Source of the DNA: JACVRW01 sp034664125
GTDB taxonomy: Bacteria; Actinomycetota; Thermoleophilia; Solirubrobacterales; Thermoleophilaceae
Direction of reading: 5' to 3'
Assembly (NCBI GenBank): GCA_034664125.1
Contig: JAXDIG010000038.1
Location: 38,315-102,314 of the forward strand
Length of the DNA: 64,000 bases
Part shown: positions 53,024-62,057 of the stretch, in pieces
Layout of the letters: each line of letters begins with the position of its first letter
Numbering within the stretch: position 1 is the first letter of the stretch
Position numbers and translations under genes: made by a program
Notes under the pieces: generated by a model
The model's input: only the letters and a program-made list of their open reading frames with translations
What the model was told of the DNA's origin: nothing
The model's database searches: none

Positions 53024-54144
53024 GCCGCCACCGTCCGTGCCACCTCACGCGCCTGCGTGTCGGCCTCGTAGAGGTCGCTGAAGTGGCGCACCGGCTTGGC
53101 GGGCAGCTCCTCCAGCGTCGACTCGATCACCCGCGCTATGCCGGTGAACGGCAGGTCGCCGCGCAGGAACGCGTGCACCGCCACCTCGTTGGCGGCGTTG
53201 AGCACGCAGGGCGCCGTGCCGCCGGCCGCCGCGGCCTCGCGGGCCAGGCGCAGGCAGGCGAAGGTGCCGGGATCGGGCGCCTCGAAGGTGAGCTGGCCGA
53301 CCTCGGCCAGATCCAGGGCGGGCACCGGCACGTCGGCGCGGTCGGGGTGGTGCAGGGCGTAGGAGATCGGGACTCTCATGTCCGGGTACCCGAGGTGAGC
53401 GAGCGAAGCCCCGTCGTTGAGTTGCACCAGTGCGTGCACGATCGACTGCGGGTGGACCACCACGTCGAGCCGCTCGTAGGGGATCCCGAACAGGTGGTGG
53501 GCCTCGATCAGCTCGAGGCCCTTGTTCATCAGCGTGGCCGAGTCGATCGTGATCTTGCCGCCCATGTCCCAGGTCGGGTGCGCCAGCGCCTCCTCGCGCG
53601 TGACCGCGTCCAGGTCGGTGCGGCCGCGGAAGGGGCCGCCGCTGGCGGTCAGGACGAGCCTGTCCACGGTGCCCGGCCGCTGGCCCTCGAGCAGCTGGAA
53701 GAGAGCGGAGTGCTCGGAGTCGACCGGTATCAACTGCGCGCCGGTGGCCTCGGCCAGCGCCGTCACCAGCTCGCCCCCCACCACCAGGCTCTCCTTGTTG
53801 GCCAGCGCCAGGTCGATGCCCTCACCCAGCGTTGCCACGGTGGGCCCGAGCCCGGCCGACCCGACCAGGGCGTTCAGAACGAGGTCGCAGTCGGTGTCCG
53901 TGATCAGCTCGACGAGCCCCTCGGCGCCCGACAGGACGGCGGTGTGCTCGCCCGCGCGGGCCGCGGCGTCCGGGTCCGCGAGCGCCACGCGGTCCACGCC
54001 GAAGCAGCGTGCCTGCTCCAGCAGCAGCTCCCAGCTGGCCGCGGCGGCCAGGCCGACCACCTCGAGCTCTTCGCTGCGCTCGACCACGTCGAGCGCCTGG
54101 GTGCCGATCGAGCCCGTGGACCCGACGATGACGATTCTGCGCAC
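53020..54144 (-). CDS. dxr: 1-deoxy-D-xylulose 5-phosphate reductoisomerase
   Basis: A 374-aa NADPH enzyme converting DXP to MEP. Rossmann loop IVGSTGSIGTQALDVV, GNKESLVVGGEL-type block (reads ALANKESLVVGG), metal-binding VDSEHSALFQLLEG, and SGGPFRG. C-terminal helical domain complete. First enzyme of the pathway whose later step ispG lies three genes downstream. The GAF-GGDEF-HD-GYP gene ends 10 nt upstream. Confidence 0.95.
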   Translation of the reverse strand: MRRIVIVGSTGSIGTQALDVVERSEELEVVGLAAAASWELLLEQARCFGVDRVALADPDAAARAGEHTAVLSGAEGLVELITDTDCDLVLNALVGSAGLGPTVATLGEGIDLALANKESLVVGGELVTALAEATGAQLIPVDSEHSALFQLLEGQRPGTVDRLVLTASGGPFRGRTDLDAVTREEALAHPTWDMGGKITIDSATLMNKGLELIEAHHLFGIPYERLDVVVHPQSIVHALVQLNDGASLAHLGYPDMRVPISYALHHPDRADVPVPALDLAEVGQLTFEAPDPGTFACLRLAREAAAAGGTAPCVLNAANEVAVHAFLRGDLPFTGIARVIESTLEELPAKPVRHFSDLYEADTQAREVARTVAA

Positions 54145-54154
54145 CCGGCCCAGT

Positions 54155-56848
54155 CTAGGAGCCGGCGTGAAGCACTCCGAGCAGCGCCTCGACGACGCGC
54201 GGATCGAGCTGCGTGCCGGCCACCCGCCGCAGCTCCACCTCGGCCTCCCCAGCGGGCAACGCGGTGCGGTACGGGCGCTCGCCCGTGATCGCGTCGTAGG
54301 TGTCGCAGGCGAACAGGATGCGCGCCCCGAGCGGAATCTGCTCCCGCGCGAGGCCGTCGGGATATCCCGTTCCGTCCCAACGCTCGTGCGCGGCGCGCAC
54401 CAGCGGCAGCGCGTCGGCGAGGAAGTCGACCGGCGACAGGATTCCCTCGCCGATCAGCGGGGTCCGCTCGACCGCCGGGCGCTCGTCCTCGGTGAGCGGC
54501 CCCGGCTTGTTGAGGATCGCCTCGGGCACGCCCAGCTCGCCGATGTCGTGGAGCGTGGCGGCGTAGCGCAGCGCGCTCAGGTCCGCCTCCGTCAGCCCGA
54601 GCTCGCGCCCGACCGCCTCACAGCGCCGCGTGAGCGAGGGGGCTCCGTCGCCCCGGGCTGCCCGCGCGTCGAGCGCCGCCTTGAGCGCCTCCGCCGCGCC
54701 CCGCTGAGCTCGCTCCAAGCGCTCGTGCAGCTCCGCCGAGCGCAGGGCGCCGGACAGGTGATGGGCGGCGGCGCGCAGCATGCCGGCGTCGCCGTCGTCG
54801 AAGGCGTCGTACTCGGTCGACTGAAGGCTGATGGCGCCCCACCGCCTGCCGTCGACGACGAGCGGCACGTCCAGCTCCGAACGGATCTCCGGGGTCGCCT
54901 CCGTGATCGCGTAGTCGGGCTCGCGCGTCACGTCGGAGGCGAGCACAACGCCTCCCTCGCGCAGGCAGCGCCCGACCAGTCCGCGCTCGAGCGGCTGCGT
55001 GTACCCCCGCACCTCGGGGCGCGCGAACGCGCCCGCCCCCGCGGCCAGCTCCACCACACCATCGTCGCGCAGGCGGAAGATGGCCGTGGCCTGCCCTCCC
55101 ATGGCGTCGTGGACGGCGCGGACGGCGGCATCGACCATCGGCTGCGCCTGCGTCTCGTCCGCGAGACACGCGCCGAGCACGCCGGTCAGGTCTGTCTGGC
55201 GCATCCAGCGGTCGCGCAGCTCCGCGCCCTTGCGCGCCGACCGGGGCGGGATGGCCGCGCGCAGCAGCAGCGCGGCCTCCACGCGCCCCTCCTCCAGCGG
55301 GGCCGTTCGGCCGTCCGCGTAGAGCTCCAGCAGCCAGGTGAGGTCGGGGTCCGCGGCCGCGGCCGCCAGGACGCTGGTGCGCCCCATCAGCTCGAGCAGC
55401 GCCCGCTCGGCGCGGTCGGCGGTCTGGTCGTCCACCCGCGCCACGAACGCGCCGGCGCCTGCTTCGATCAGGCGGGCCGTCGCGGGGTACTCGTCGATCG
55501 AGTACACGTCGTTCTCGAGGCTCAGGTGCAGGCCCTCGAGGCGCTTGTCGCGCCCGTCGGCAATCGAGACGGTGTGGATGGTGTCGCCGCCCGCCGGCGC
55601 GAAGGAGATCGCCCACGCGGCGGTGTTGAGCGCCTCTGACATGGCGACCGCGACCGCCTCGATGCGCTCGAGCGGGCCCTCTCCGGCCAGGTCGTCCGCG
55701 AAGCGCGCGGTCAGCTCCTGCACCGCGTCGCGCACGCGCTCCTGCGTGGTGCGCCGCAGTGCGCGGCGCTCCGGGTTCAGCGCGACGTCGGAGGCACGCG
55801 AGCCCGCCATGAAGACCTGCCCGCCGCCATTGCGCTTGGCGCGGTAGAGAGCGGCGTCCGCCGCACGCATCAGCTCGGCCAGCGTGTCCACGCCGCGCCC
55901 GAGCGCGGCGGCGCCGCAGGAGATCAAGATCGAGCGCCCGTCCTCCTCGGCAAGATTCTCAAGCGTGGCACTCGCGAGCACGCGGGCATCCTCGAGGTGC
56001 GCCCCCTCCATGACCACGCAGAACTCGTCGCCCGAGAGGCGCCCGACCAGGTTGCCGGGACGCGCCGCGGCCGCGGCCACCAGCGCCTCCGCGATGCGCT
56101 GCAGCGCACGGTCGCCGGCATCGTGGCCGGCCTCGTCGTTGATGACCTTCAGCTCGTCCACGTCGCACAGCAGCACCACCAGCGGCACGTCGCGGTCGGC
56201 GGCGCGCGCGACGGCGCGCTGCAGCCGCTCCTCGAGCGCGCGCCGGTTCGCCAGCCCCGTGAGCGGATCCTCGTAGGCCAGCCGCGACACGCGCGAGAAC
56301 AGCTCGGCGCGGCCGATCGCCACCGCGAGCTGGCCCGCCACGGTTTCGAGGAAGCGGACGTCCTCGCCGCGGAAGCGCGGCTGGCCCCGCGCGGTGGTGG
56401 CGTAGACCTCGCCCCAGGCCTCCCCCTCCACGAGGATCGGCACACCCACCTCGGATTCCTTACCGAGGCGCATGAGGCGCAGAGCGGACACCTCGTCGAT
56501 CTCGGGCGAGTCCACGGAGGCGAAGTAGGCCACTCCCTCGACAACCAGCCGCTCCGTGGTCCGGTCGTCGGCCAGCCGATGGATCTCGTTGGCGGGGTAG
56601 CGCTCCTCCGCCGGGCCCAGGTCGCCGACGTTGATGATCGTGCGCAGCATTCCCTCGTCGCGCTCCCAGCGGCTCACCGAGAGCGACGCCGCCCCGATCG
56701 CGGCACGCGCCTCCTCGGCGGCCACCTCGAGGACCTCCTCCAGGTCGTGCGCCCCCGCGGCCGCGGCCGCGACTCTCAGCAGCGCCTCGCGCTCAGATCC
56801 AGCCTGGCCGATACTCGGCGCAGCGGCGATTCCCCTGGCGGGCTCCAC
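54155..56848 (-). CDS. Soluble GAF-GGDEF-GAF-HD-GYP protein
   Basis: An 897-aa cytoplasmic protein: N-terminal GAF (~20-170), GGDEF domain with motif S272-G-D-E-F (YEDPLTGLANRRALEERL before it), a middle region with one or two GAF-like domains (~330-690, e.g. GLVGRCLREGG and VVDGRRWGAISLQSTEYDAF), and an HD-GYP domain (LHDIGELGVPEAIL with H767-D768, HERWDGTGYPDGL). The usual HDxGK is HDIGE here. Start GTG 56848 avoids overlap with the divergent gene at 56899. Two opposite c-di-GMP activities with several small-molecule sensor domains. Confidence 0.85.
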   Translation of the reverse strand: MEPARGIAAAPSIGQAGSEREALLRVAAAAAGAHDLEEVLEVAAEEARAAIGAASLSVSRWERDEGMLRTIINVGDLGPAEERYPANEIHRLADDRTTERLVVEGVAYFASVDSPEIDEVSALRLMRLGKESEVGVPILVEGEAWGEVYATTARGQPRFRGEDVRFLETVAGQLAVAIGRAELFSRVSRLAYEDPLTGLANRRALEERLQRAVARAADRDVPLVVLLCDVDELKVINDEAGHDAGDRALQRIAEALVAAAAARPGNLVGRLSGDEFCVVMEGAHLEDARVLASATLENLAEEDGRSILISCGAAALGRGVDTLAELMRAADAALYRAKRNGGGQVFMAGSRASDVALNPERRALRRTTQERVRDAVQELTARFADDLAGEGPLERIEAVAVAMSEALNTAAWAISFAPAGGDTIHTVSIADGRDKRLEGLHLSLENDVYSIDEYPATARLIEAGAGAFVARVDDQTADRAERALLELMGRTSVLAAAAADPDLTWLLELYADGRTAPLEEGRVEAALLLRAAIPPRSARKGAELRDRWMRQTDLTGVLGACLADETQAQPMVDAAVRAVHDAMGGQATAIFRLRDDGVVELAAGAGAFARPEVRGYTQPLERGLVGRCLREGGVVLASDVTREPDYAITEATPEIRSELDVPLVVDGRRWGAISLQSTEYDAFDDGDAGMLRAAAHHLSGALRSAELHERLERAQRGAAEALKAALDARAARGDGAPSLTRRCEAVGRELGLTEADLSALRYAATLHDIGELGVPEAILNKPGPLTEDERPAVERTPLIGEGILSPVDFLADALPLVRAAHERWDGTGYPDGLAREQIPLGARILFACDTYDAITGERPYRTALPAGEAEVELRRVAGTQLDPRVVEALLGVLHAGS

Positions 56849-56898
56849 ATGGAGAACATCGGGCGAACGGCCCCATGGCTTGAGAGAATTCGCGCCTG

Positions 56899-58653
56899 AT
56901 GCGCTTCGGCATCTTCTACGAGCACCAGAACCCGCGGCCATGGAGGCAAGAGCGCTCCGAGCACGCCCTGCTGAAGGACGCCCTGGCCCAGGTGGAGCTG
57001 GCCGACCGGCTCGGCTTCGACTACGTCTGGGAGGTCGAGCACCACTTCCTGGAGGAGTACTCGCACTCCTCGGCGCCGGAGGTGTTCCTGGCCGCCGCCG
57101 CGGCGCGCACGCGCGACATCCGGCTGGGACACGGCATCGTGCAGATCCCGCCCGCGGTTAACCATCCGGCGCGCGTGGCGGAGCGGGTGGCCACGCTCGA
57201 CCTGATCTCCGACGGGCGCGTGGAGTTCGGCACCGGCGAGTCGTCGTCCGCCGCCGAGCTGGGCGGTTTCCTGATCGACCGCACCCGCAAGCGCGAGATG
57301 TGGGAGGACGCGATGGACGCGATCGCCCGCATGTTCGTCGAGGAGCCGTTCGCCGGCTGGCAGAGCGAGTTCTGGAGCATGCCGCCGCGCAACGTGGTTC
57401 CCAAGCCCTTCCAGAAGCCGCACCCGCCGCTCTGGGTCGCGTGCAGCCGGCGGGAGACGATCCAGTTCGCCGCCCGCAAGGGCATCGGCGCGCTCTCCTT
57501 CTCGTTCGTGGAGCCCGAGGACGCCGGGCGCTGGGTCGAGGAGTACTACGAGCTGATCGAGTCCGACGAGTGCGTGCCGGTCGGGTTCGACGTCAACCCC
57601 AACGTGGCGGTCGTCCTGCCGATGATGCTCCACGAGGACGAGGCGACCGCCATCGACCGCGGCATCGACGGCGCTCACTTCTTCGGCTACTCGCTGGCGC
57701 ACTTCTACGGGATGGGCCAGCACCGGCCCGGCCGCACCGTCGTGTGGGACGAGTTCCTCGCCAACCGCGACCAGCGCGGCTTCGCGCGCTCGCTGGTCAC
57801 GCCCGATGCCGCCCCGCTGGCCGTGAAGATCATGCAGCACGGCCTCGGCTCGCTGCGCGGCGCCATCGGCAACCCGGAGCAGGTGCTCGACCTCTGTCGC
57901 CGCTACGAGGCGGTCGGCGTGGACCATGTGATCTTCGTGCTGCAGGCCGGTCCCAACCGCCACGAGCACATCTGCGAGAGCCTGGAGCTGTTCGCGCGGC
58001 TGGTGATGCCGGAGTTCGCCGACGGCCGCGAGCAGCGCGAGCGCGCCAAGGCCGAGCACCTGGCCGGCGCCGTCGAGCGGGCGCTGGCTCGTCGCGCGCC
58101 TGCGCGCGAGGCGCCGCCCACGTATGTGATCGACGAGCCGGCGGAGCTGGAGCGGGCGGCCCGCGCTCGCCGCGAGGGCGGCCTGCGGCGCCGGCTCGGC
58201 GAGCTCGGCGAGGAGGCGCGCCACTCCCTGCGGCGGCAGGGCCAGGGCGCCATGGCACGACTGGTTCGGGGAGCGAGCGACGACCAGCTGGAGCGCCGCT
58301 TCGGCGGCGATCTGGCGCAGCGCGCGATCTTCACGTCGATGGCGAGGCAGTTCGAGCCGAAGCTCGCGTTCGGGTTCGAGGGCGACATCGCCTACGAGCT
58401 GACCCACCACGGCAACGGCAAGGCCCCGTCGCTCTGGACGGTGCGCGTACGCCACGGCGCCGCCACGGTCGTCGGTGGCGTGGAAGGCTCACCGGCCGTG
58501 ACGTTCAAGCTGAGCGTTCCGGACTTCGCCCGCCTGATCGCCGAGGACGTCGATCCCCAAGAGCTGCTCTTCTCGGGGCGCTTCGACGTGGAGGGCGACC
58601 TCACCCTCGCCACGCGCGTGCCGGAGATGTTCGGCGCGCCGCCGCAGTTCTAG
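56899..58653 (+). CDS. LLM-class flavin monooxygenase fused to a C-terminal SCP2-like domain
   Basis: A 584-aa protein. Residues 1-~375 are a luciferase-like TIM barrel (MRFGIFYEHQNPRPW start, LGHGIVQIPPAVNHPARVAE, GRVEFGTGESSS) that uses reduced flavin and O2. After an Arg/Ala-rich linker (~380-440), residues ~465-584 resemble an SCP2 sterol-carrier domain (EGDIAYELTHHGNG, ALWTVRV-like strand, TFKLSVPDFARLIAEDVDP). The fusion suggests oxidation of a bound hydrophobic substrate. ATG 56899; divergent from the GAF-GGDEF gene by 50 nt, stop shares CTAG with the next gene. Confidence 0.82.
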   Translation: MRFGIFYEHQNPRPWRQERSEHALLKDALAQVELADRLGFDYVWEVEHHFLEEYSHSSAPEVFLAAAAARTRDIRLGHGIVQIPPAVNHPARVAERVATLDLISDGRVEFGTGESSSAAELGGFLIDRTRKREMWEDAMDAIARMFVEEPFAGWQSEFWSMPPRNVVPKPFQKPHPPLWVACSRRETIQFAARKGIGALSFSFVEPEDAGRWVEEYYELIESDECVPVGFDVNPNVAVVLPMMLHEDEATAIDRGIDGAHFFGYSLAHFYGMGQHRPGRTVVWDEFLANRDQRGFARSLVTPDAAPLAVKIMQHGLGSLRGAIGNPEQVLDLCRRYEAVGVDHVIFVLQAGPNRHEHICESLELFARLVMPEFADGREQRERAKAEHLAGAVERALARRAPAREAPPTYVIDEPAELERAARARREGGLRRRLGELGEEARHSLRRQGQGAMARLVRGASDDQLERRFGGDLAQRAIFTSMARQFEPKLAFGFEGDIAYELTHHGNGKAPSLWTVRVRHGAATVVGGVEGSPAVTFKLSVPDFARLIAEDVDPQELLFSGRFDVEGDLTLATRVPEMFGAPPQF

Positions 58654-59603
58654 TCGTCGTCCTCGTCGCGGTCCGGCCGGTACCCGTAGGCGGCCTCGCG
58701 CACGGCGCGCTCGTTCTCGATCGCCGCGCCGAGCGCGCCACCGAGGGTCGCGAGCGAGCTGGTCAGCCAGGCCAGCTTGAGGTACTGCCCGACCCCAACC
58801 TCGTGGCCCAGCTCGTGGCTGAGCACCCCGCTGGGGATCAGGGCCGCCCCGCCTCCGAGTGTGAGGGCGAAGAGCGCGACGTAGAGGCTGCCGACACCGA
58901 GGACGATGGTGAGGGCGGTGGCGAGGTTGATCAGCACCACCCTCCGCCGCGCCCCCGCCGCCGGGCTGCGCTCCCACAGGTCGTGGATGACGATCAGGGA
59001 CACGCAGGTGGTCAGCAGCGAGCCGGCCGTGAGCGCCGCCAGGCGTACCCAGCTGCTGCCGTTCGCCAGGTGCCAGACGCCCGTGGACGCCAACGCCAGC
59101 GCCCCGGTGCCGAGCGCGCCCACGAGCGCGCGCGACAGCCCGGCGGTGAGCTGCCAGGGCCGGTTGGCCCGCACCATGCCGAGCAGGAGCCTGAGGCTGC
59201 CTGGGGCCGCCGGCGCGACCTGGGTGATCGTCTCGTCGTCGCCTCCCAGCAGCTTGTCGACGAGGTGCGCGACGGCGTCACGCAGGCGGTCCTCGAGGTC
59301 GATCGGGCCCAATGCCGGCACGGACACGATGCCGACGCCAAGCGACACGCTCACATGCGCCTTGACAGGCCGGCGGCCCAGCAGGAGCGGCAGGTCGGTC
59401 AGGCAGATGGCCAGGTCCCACCCCGCCCGCAGCATCCGCCGGCGGACGATCTTGACGAGATCCACATCCGGCTCGGGATTGAGCGCGCCGACGTGCTCGT
59501 CCACGTCCACCGCCACCTCGGCGCCGGGCATGCGCCGGCGCAGCTGCTCGGCCAGCTCCTCGGCGAGGTCGGCAGCCACCCCTGGGGCCGCCAGCAGCCC
59601 CAA
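58650..59603 (-). CDS. Hypothetical membrane protein
   Basis: A ~317-aa protein not assigned. The N-terminal ~175 residues are soluble (EELAEQLRRRMPGAEVAVDVDE, DLAICLTDLPLLLGRRPV), followed by three or four membrane helices between about 190 and 280 and a charged tail. SHELGHEVGVG looks like an HExxH zinc motif but may be chance in a loop between helices. TTG 59603 is the first in-frame start after the upstream stop; GTG 59579 is an alternative. Downstream of the 98-aa gene, 13 nt away. Confidence 0.6.
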   Translation of the reverse strand: MGLLAAPGVAADLAEELAEQLRRRMPGAEVAVDVDEHVGALNPEPDVDLVKIVRRRMLRAGWDLAICLTDLPLLLGRRPVKAHVSVSLGVGIVSVPALGPIDLEDRLRDAVAHLVDKLLGGDDETITQVAPAAPGSLRLLLGMVRANRPWQLTAGLSRALVGALGTGALALASTGVWHLANGSSWVRLAALTAGSLLTTCVSLIVIHDLWERSPAAGARRRVVLINLATALTIVLGVGSLYVALFALTLGGGAALIPSGVLSHELGHEVGVGQYLKLAWLTSSLATLGGALGAAIENERAVREAAYGYRPDRDEDDD

Positions 59604-59616
59604 GACCAGGGTGCCC

Positions 59617-59913
59617 TCAGCCTTCGTCGCGGCGAACGAGCTTGAAGAAGGTGCTGTCGTCGCCGTCGGCCTTCTGCTCCTGGTAGAGGAACGCGAGGCC
59701 ACGCTCGTCGAAGATACGGAACCACTCGTCCCACGAAACCTGCTCGAGCGACTCCTCGCCGGCGCCGCCGGGGAAGTCGATCCGCAGCACAGCGCCGTCC
59801 CCGTCCTCGGTGCCGCGCACGATGGCGGGCTTCCCGCCGTGCTCCTCGACCCAGCGCCGGATCTCGTCGTGGTCGGTGGTGGTGCGACTCTTGGATTGTG
59901 TATCGGAGGCCAT
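59617..59913 (-). CDS. Small soluble protein, unknown function
   Basis: A 98-aa acidic protein. RRWVEEHGGKPAIVRGTEDG and WDEWFRIFDERGLAFLYQEQ are reminiscent of small actinobacterial proteins of unknown function that carry an EHGG-P motif. No signal peptide or helices. ATG 59913 lies 21 nt downstream of cdsA on the same strand, so it extends the rpsB-cdsA cluster. Confidence 0.6.
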   Translation of the reverse strand: MASDTQSKSRTTTDHDEIRRWVEEHGGKPAIVRGTEDGDGAVLRIDFPGGAGEESLEQVSWDEWFRIFDERGLAFLYQEQKADGDDSTFFKLVRRDEG

Positions 59914-59934
59914 GCGGCCCTCAATAGGCCGGCG

Positions 59935-60810
59935 TCACCCGTAGCCCAACCCGACCGCGGCGTAGTAGCCGACCACGATCGTGAACAGCACCGCGTCGAG
60001 GCGATCGAGCACCCCGCCGTGGGCGCCGAACAGCCTGCCGGTGTCCTTGACCTGGAGATCGCGCTTTATGAGGGACTCGAACAGGTCGCCGAGCGGGGCG
60101 GTGATCGCCACCAGGAAGCCGATCAGCAGCGCGTCCCAGCCGGTCAGCCAGTCCTGGTAGAGGCCGGCGCACCAGAACGCCAACGTCCCCCCCACCACGC
60201 CGCCGACCAGCCCCTCGAGTGTCTTGTTCGGCGAGATCAGCGGGGCGAAGGGCGAGCGCCCGTAGCCGCGCCCCACGAAGTACGCGAACGTGTCGCCGAT
60301 GAAGGTCGCGATCAGGACGTCGAACACGAGCCCCATGCCCGTGCGCACCGTGTCGCCACCCTGCTCGATCGACAGGTCGCGCAGCCAGATCGCGTGCACC
60401 ATCGGCAGCCCGATCCAGAGCACGCCGAACATGGTCGCCGCGATCGCCCACGACACGTTGGCGCGGCGCGGTCGGGCCAGTGCGAGGAAGAAGGTCACCG
60501 GGAAGGCGGCGACCAGCACCATCAGCACGTGGCGAGGCTCCCCGTAGAGAGCGGCGGTGAGCAGCGCCACGAGCGTGAGGAACCCGGCCAGCGCGGGCGG
60601 GCGCACGCGCTCCATCAGGCCGTACAGCTCGCCGAGCGCGACCACGCCCAGCACCGCGAGGCCGAGCATGAACACCTCGCCGCCCTTCCAGACCATCACG
60701 ATCGCGATCGGCGCCGCGACCAGCGCCACCAGCACGCGGGCCCCGAGGTCGGAGCCGCCGCGACGCTCGGGCGGCGCCTGGCGGCGGCGCGGCGCGTTCG
60801 TGGTCGTCAC
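59935..60810 (-). CDS. cdsA: Phosphatidate cytidylyltransferase
   Basis: A 291-aa membrane enzyme (about eight helices) making CDP-diacylglycerol from phosphatidate and CTP; the product feeds PgsA. The C-terminal signature SLIKRDLQVKDTGRLFGAHG plus GVLDRLDAVL is complete apart from small changes (FGAHGG in place of PGHGG). N-terminal ~35 residues are basic and cytoplasmic. 3 nt from uppS. Confidence 0.92.
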   Translation of the reverse strand: MTTTNAPRRRQAPPERRGGSDLGARVLVALVAAPIAIVMVWKGGEVFMLGLAVLGVVALGELYGLMERVRPPALAGFLTLVALLTAALYGEPRHVLMVLVAAFPVTFFLALARPRRANVSWAIAATMFGVLWIGLPMVHAIWLRDLSIEQGGDTVRTGMGLVFDVLIATFIGDTFAYFVGRGYGRSPFAPLISPNKTLEGLVGGVVGGTLAFWCAGLYQDWLTGWDALLIGFLVAITAPLGDLFESLIKRDLQVKDTGRLFGAHGGVLDRLDAVLFTIVVGYYAAVGLGYG

Positions 60811-60813
60811 GCG

Positions 60814-61494
60814 CTACCTCGCTCCGAACCGGCGCCGGCGCGCCGAGTACTCCTCCAGGGAGGCCTGGAACACCTCGCGCGTGAAATCGGGCCACAGCTC
60901 GTCGCGGAACACGAACTCGGAGTAGGCGAGCTGCCAGAGCAGGTAGTTCGAGATGCGCTGCTCGCCGCTGGTACGGATCAGGAGATCGGGATCGTGCATG
61001 TCAGGTGCGTAGAGGTGGCGCCGGAAGTCGTCCTCCGTATCCCCAGTGAAGTTTCGCGCCGCGTCGACGATCTCCGCCCTGCCGCCGTAGTTGAAGGCCA
61101 CGAACAGGGTGATCCGGTCGTTGGCCGCCGTCGTCCGCTCGGCCCAGTCCATGCGCCGGATCAGCTCGGCCTCGAGGCCCTCGCGGCGGCCGACGAAGCG
61201 CATGCGCACGCCCTCCTCGTCGAGCTCGGGCGTCTCCCGCTCGATGCGGGCGGAGAACATCGCCATCAGGCCATCGACCTCAGCCCGCGGGCGCGTCCAG
61301 TTCTCGGTGGAGAACGAGTAGACGGTGAGCTGTTCGACGCCCAACTCGACGGCGTCCTTCAGTCGCGCCTTGACCACGTCGGCGCCGGCCTCGTGGCCGG
61401 CCAGGACGGGCAGCCCGCGGCGCTGTGCCCAGCGCCCGTTGCCGTCCGTGATGATCGCGACGTAGCGTGCCCCGGCGCCGCCTGGAGGCGTCAC
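60814..61494 (-). CDS. uppS: Isoprenyl transferase (undecaprenyl diphosphate synthase type)
   Basis: A 226-aa cis-prenyltransferase making the polyprenyl carrier for peptidoglycan. Catalytic Asp is D17 in IITDGNGRWA (usually IMDGNGRWA), then YSFSTENWTRP, FNYGGRAEIVDA and the C-terminal DLLIRTSGEQRISNYLLWQ. ATG 61494 overlaps the frr stop (ATGA). Confidence 0.94.
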   Translation of the reverse strand: MTPPGGAGARYVAIITDGNGRWAQRRGLPVLAGHEAGADVVKARLKDAVELGVEQLTVYSFSTENWTRPRAEVDGLMAMFSARIERETPELDEEGVRMRFVGRREGLEAELIRRMDWAERTTAANDRITLFVAFNYGGRAEIVDAARNFTGDTEDDFRRHLYAPDMHDPDLLIRTSGEQRISNYLLWQLAYSEFVFRDELWPDFTREVFQASLEEYSARRRRFGAR

Positions 61495-62057
61495 ACCTCG
61501 AGGATTTCGGCTTCCTTGCCGGCGAGCGCGGTGTCGATCTCGGCGATCTGCGCGTCGGTCAGCTTCTGCAGCTCCGACTCGGCCCGGTGCTCGTCGTCGG
61601 AGCCGACCTCGCCCTCGTTCTTGAGCTCGCGCAGGTCGTGCATCACGTCGCGGCGGATGTTGCGCACCGCCACGCGACCCTGCTCGGCGATCCCGTGCAC
61701 CACCTTGACCAGCTCGCGCCGGCGCTCCTCGGTCAGCTCGGGGATCGAAAGCCGGATCACCTGGCCGTCGTTCGACGGCGTCAGTCCGACGTCGGACTCG
61801 AGGATCGACTTCTCGATCGTCTTGATCGAGTTCTTGTCGTAGGGCGTGATCGTGAGCAGCCGCGCCTCGGTGGCCGAAACCTGGGCGAGCTGCTTGAGCG
61901 GCGTGGTGGCGCCGTAGTAGTCGACGTCGATGCGGTCGAGCAGGTGAGGCGACGCGCGCCCGGTGCGCACCGTCGAGAACTCGGCGCGCGTGGAGTCGAC
62001 GGACTTCTTCATGCGGCCTCGTGCCTCGTCCAGGAAGTCTGTAATCAGCTCGTTCAT
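61491..62057 (-). CDS. frr: Ribosome recycling factor
   Basis: A 188-aa protein that separates post-termination ribosomes with EF-G. RTGRASPHLLDRIDVDYYG, the interdomain SIPELTEERRRELVK, and the three-helix bundle are standard. ATG 62057 overlaps the pyrH stop (ATGA), and the stop overlaps uppS. Confidence 0.97.
   Translation of the reverse strand: MNELITDFLDEARGRMKKSVDSTRAEFSTVRTGRASPHLLDRIDVDYYGATTPLKQLAQVSATEARLLTITPYDKNSIKTIEKSILESDVGLTPSNDGQVIRLSIPELTEERRRELVKVVHGIAEQGRVAVRNIRRDVMHDLRELKNEGEVGSDDEHRAESELQKLTDAQIAEIDTALAGKEAEILEV

Noticed and set aside
58650..59603. HELGH in the hypothetical membrane protein as a zinc protease site
   Set aside because: It lies between predicted helices near the C-terminus with no matching second-ligand motif, and the overall sequence does not resemble a known peptidase family.
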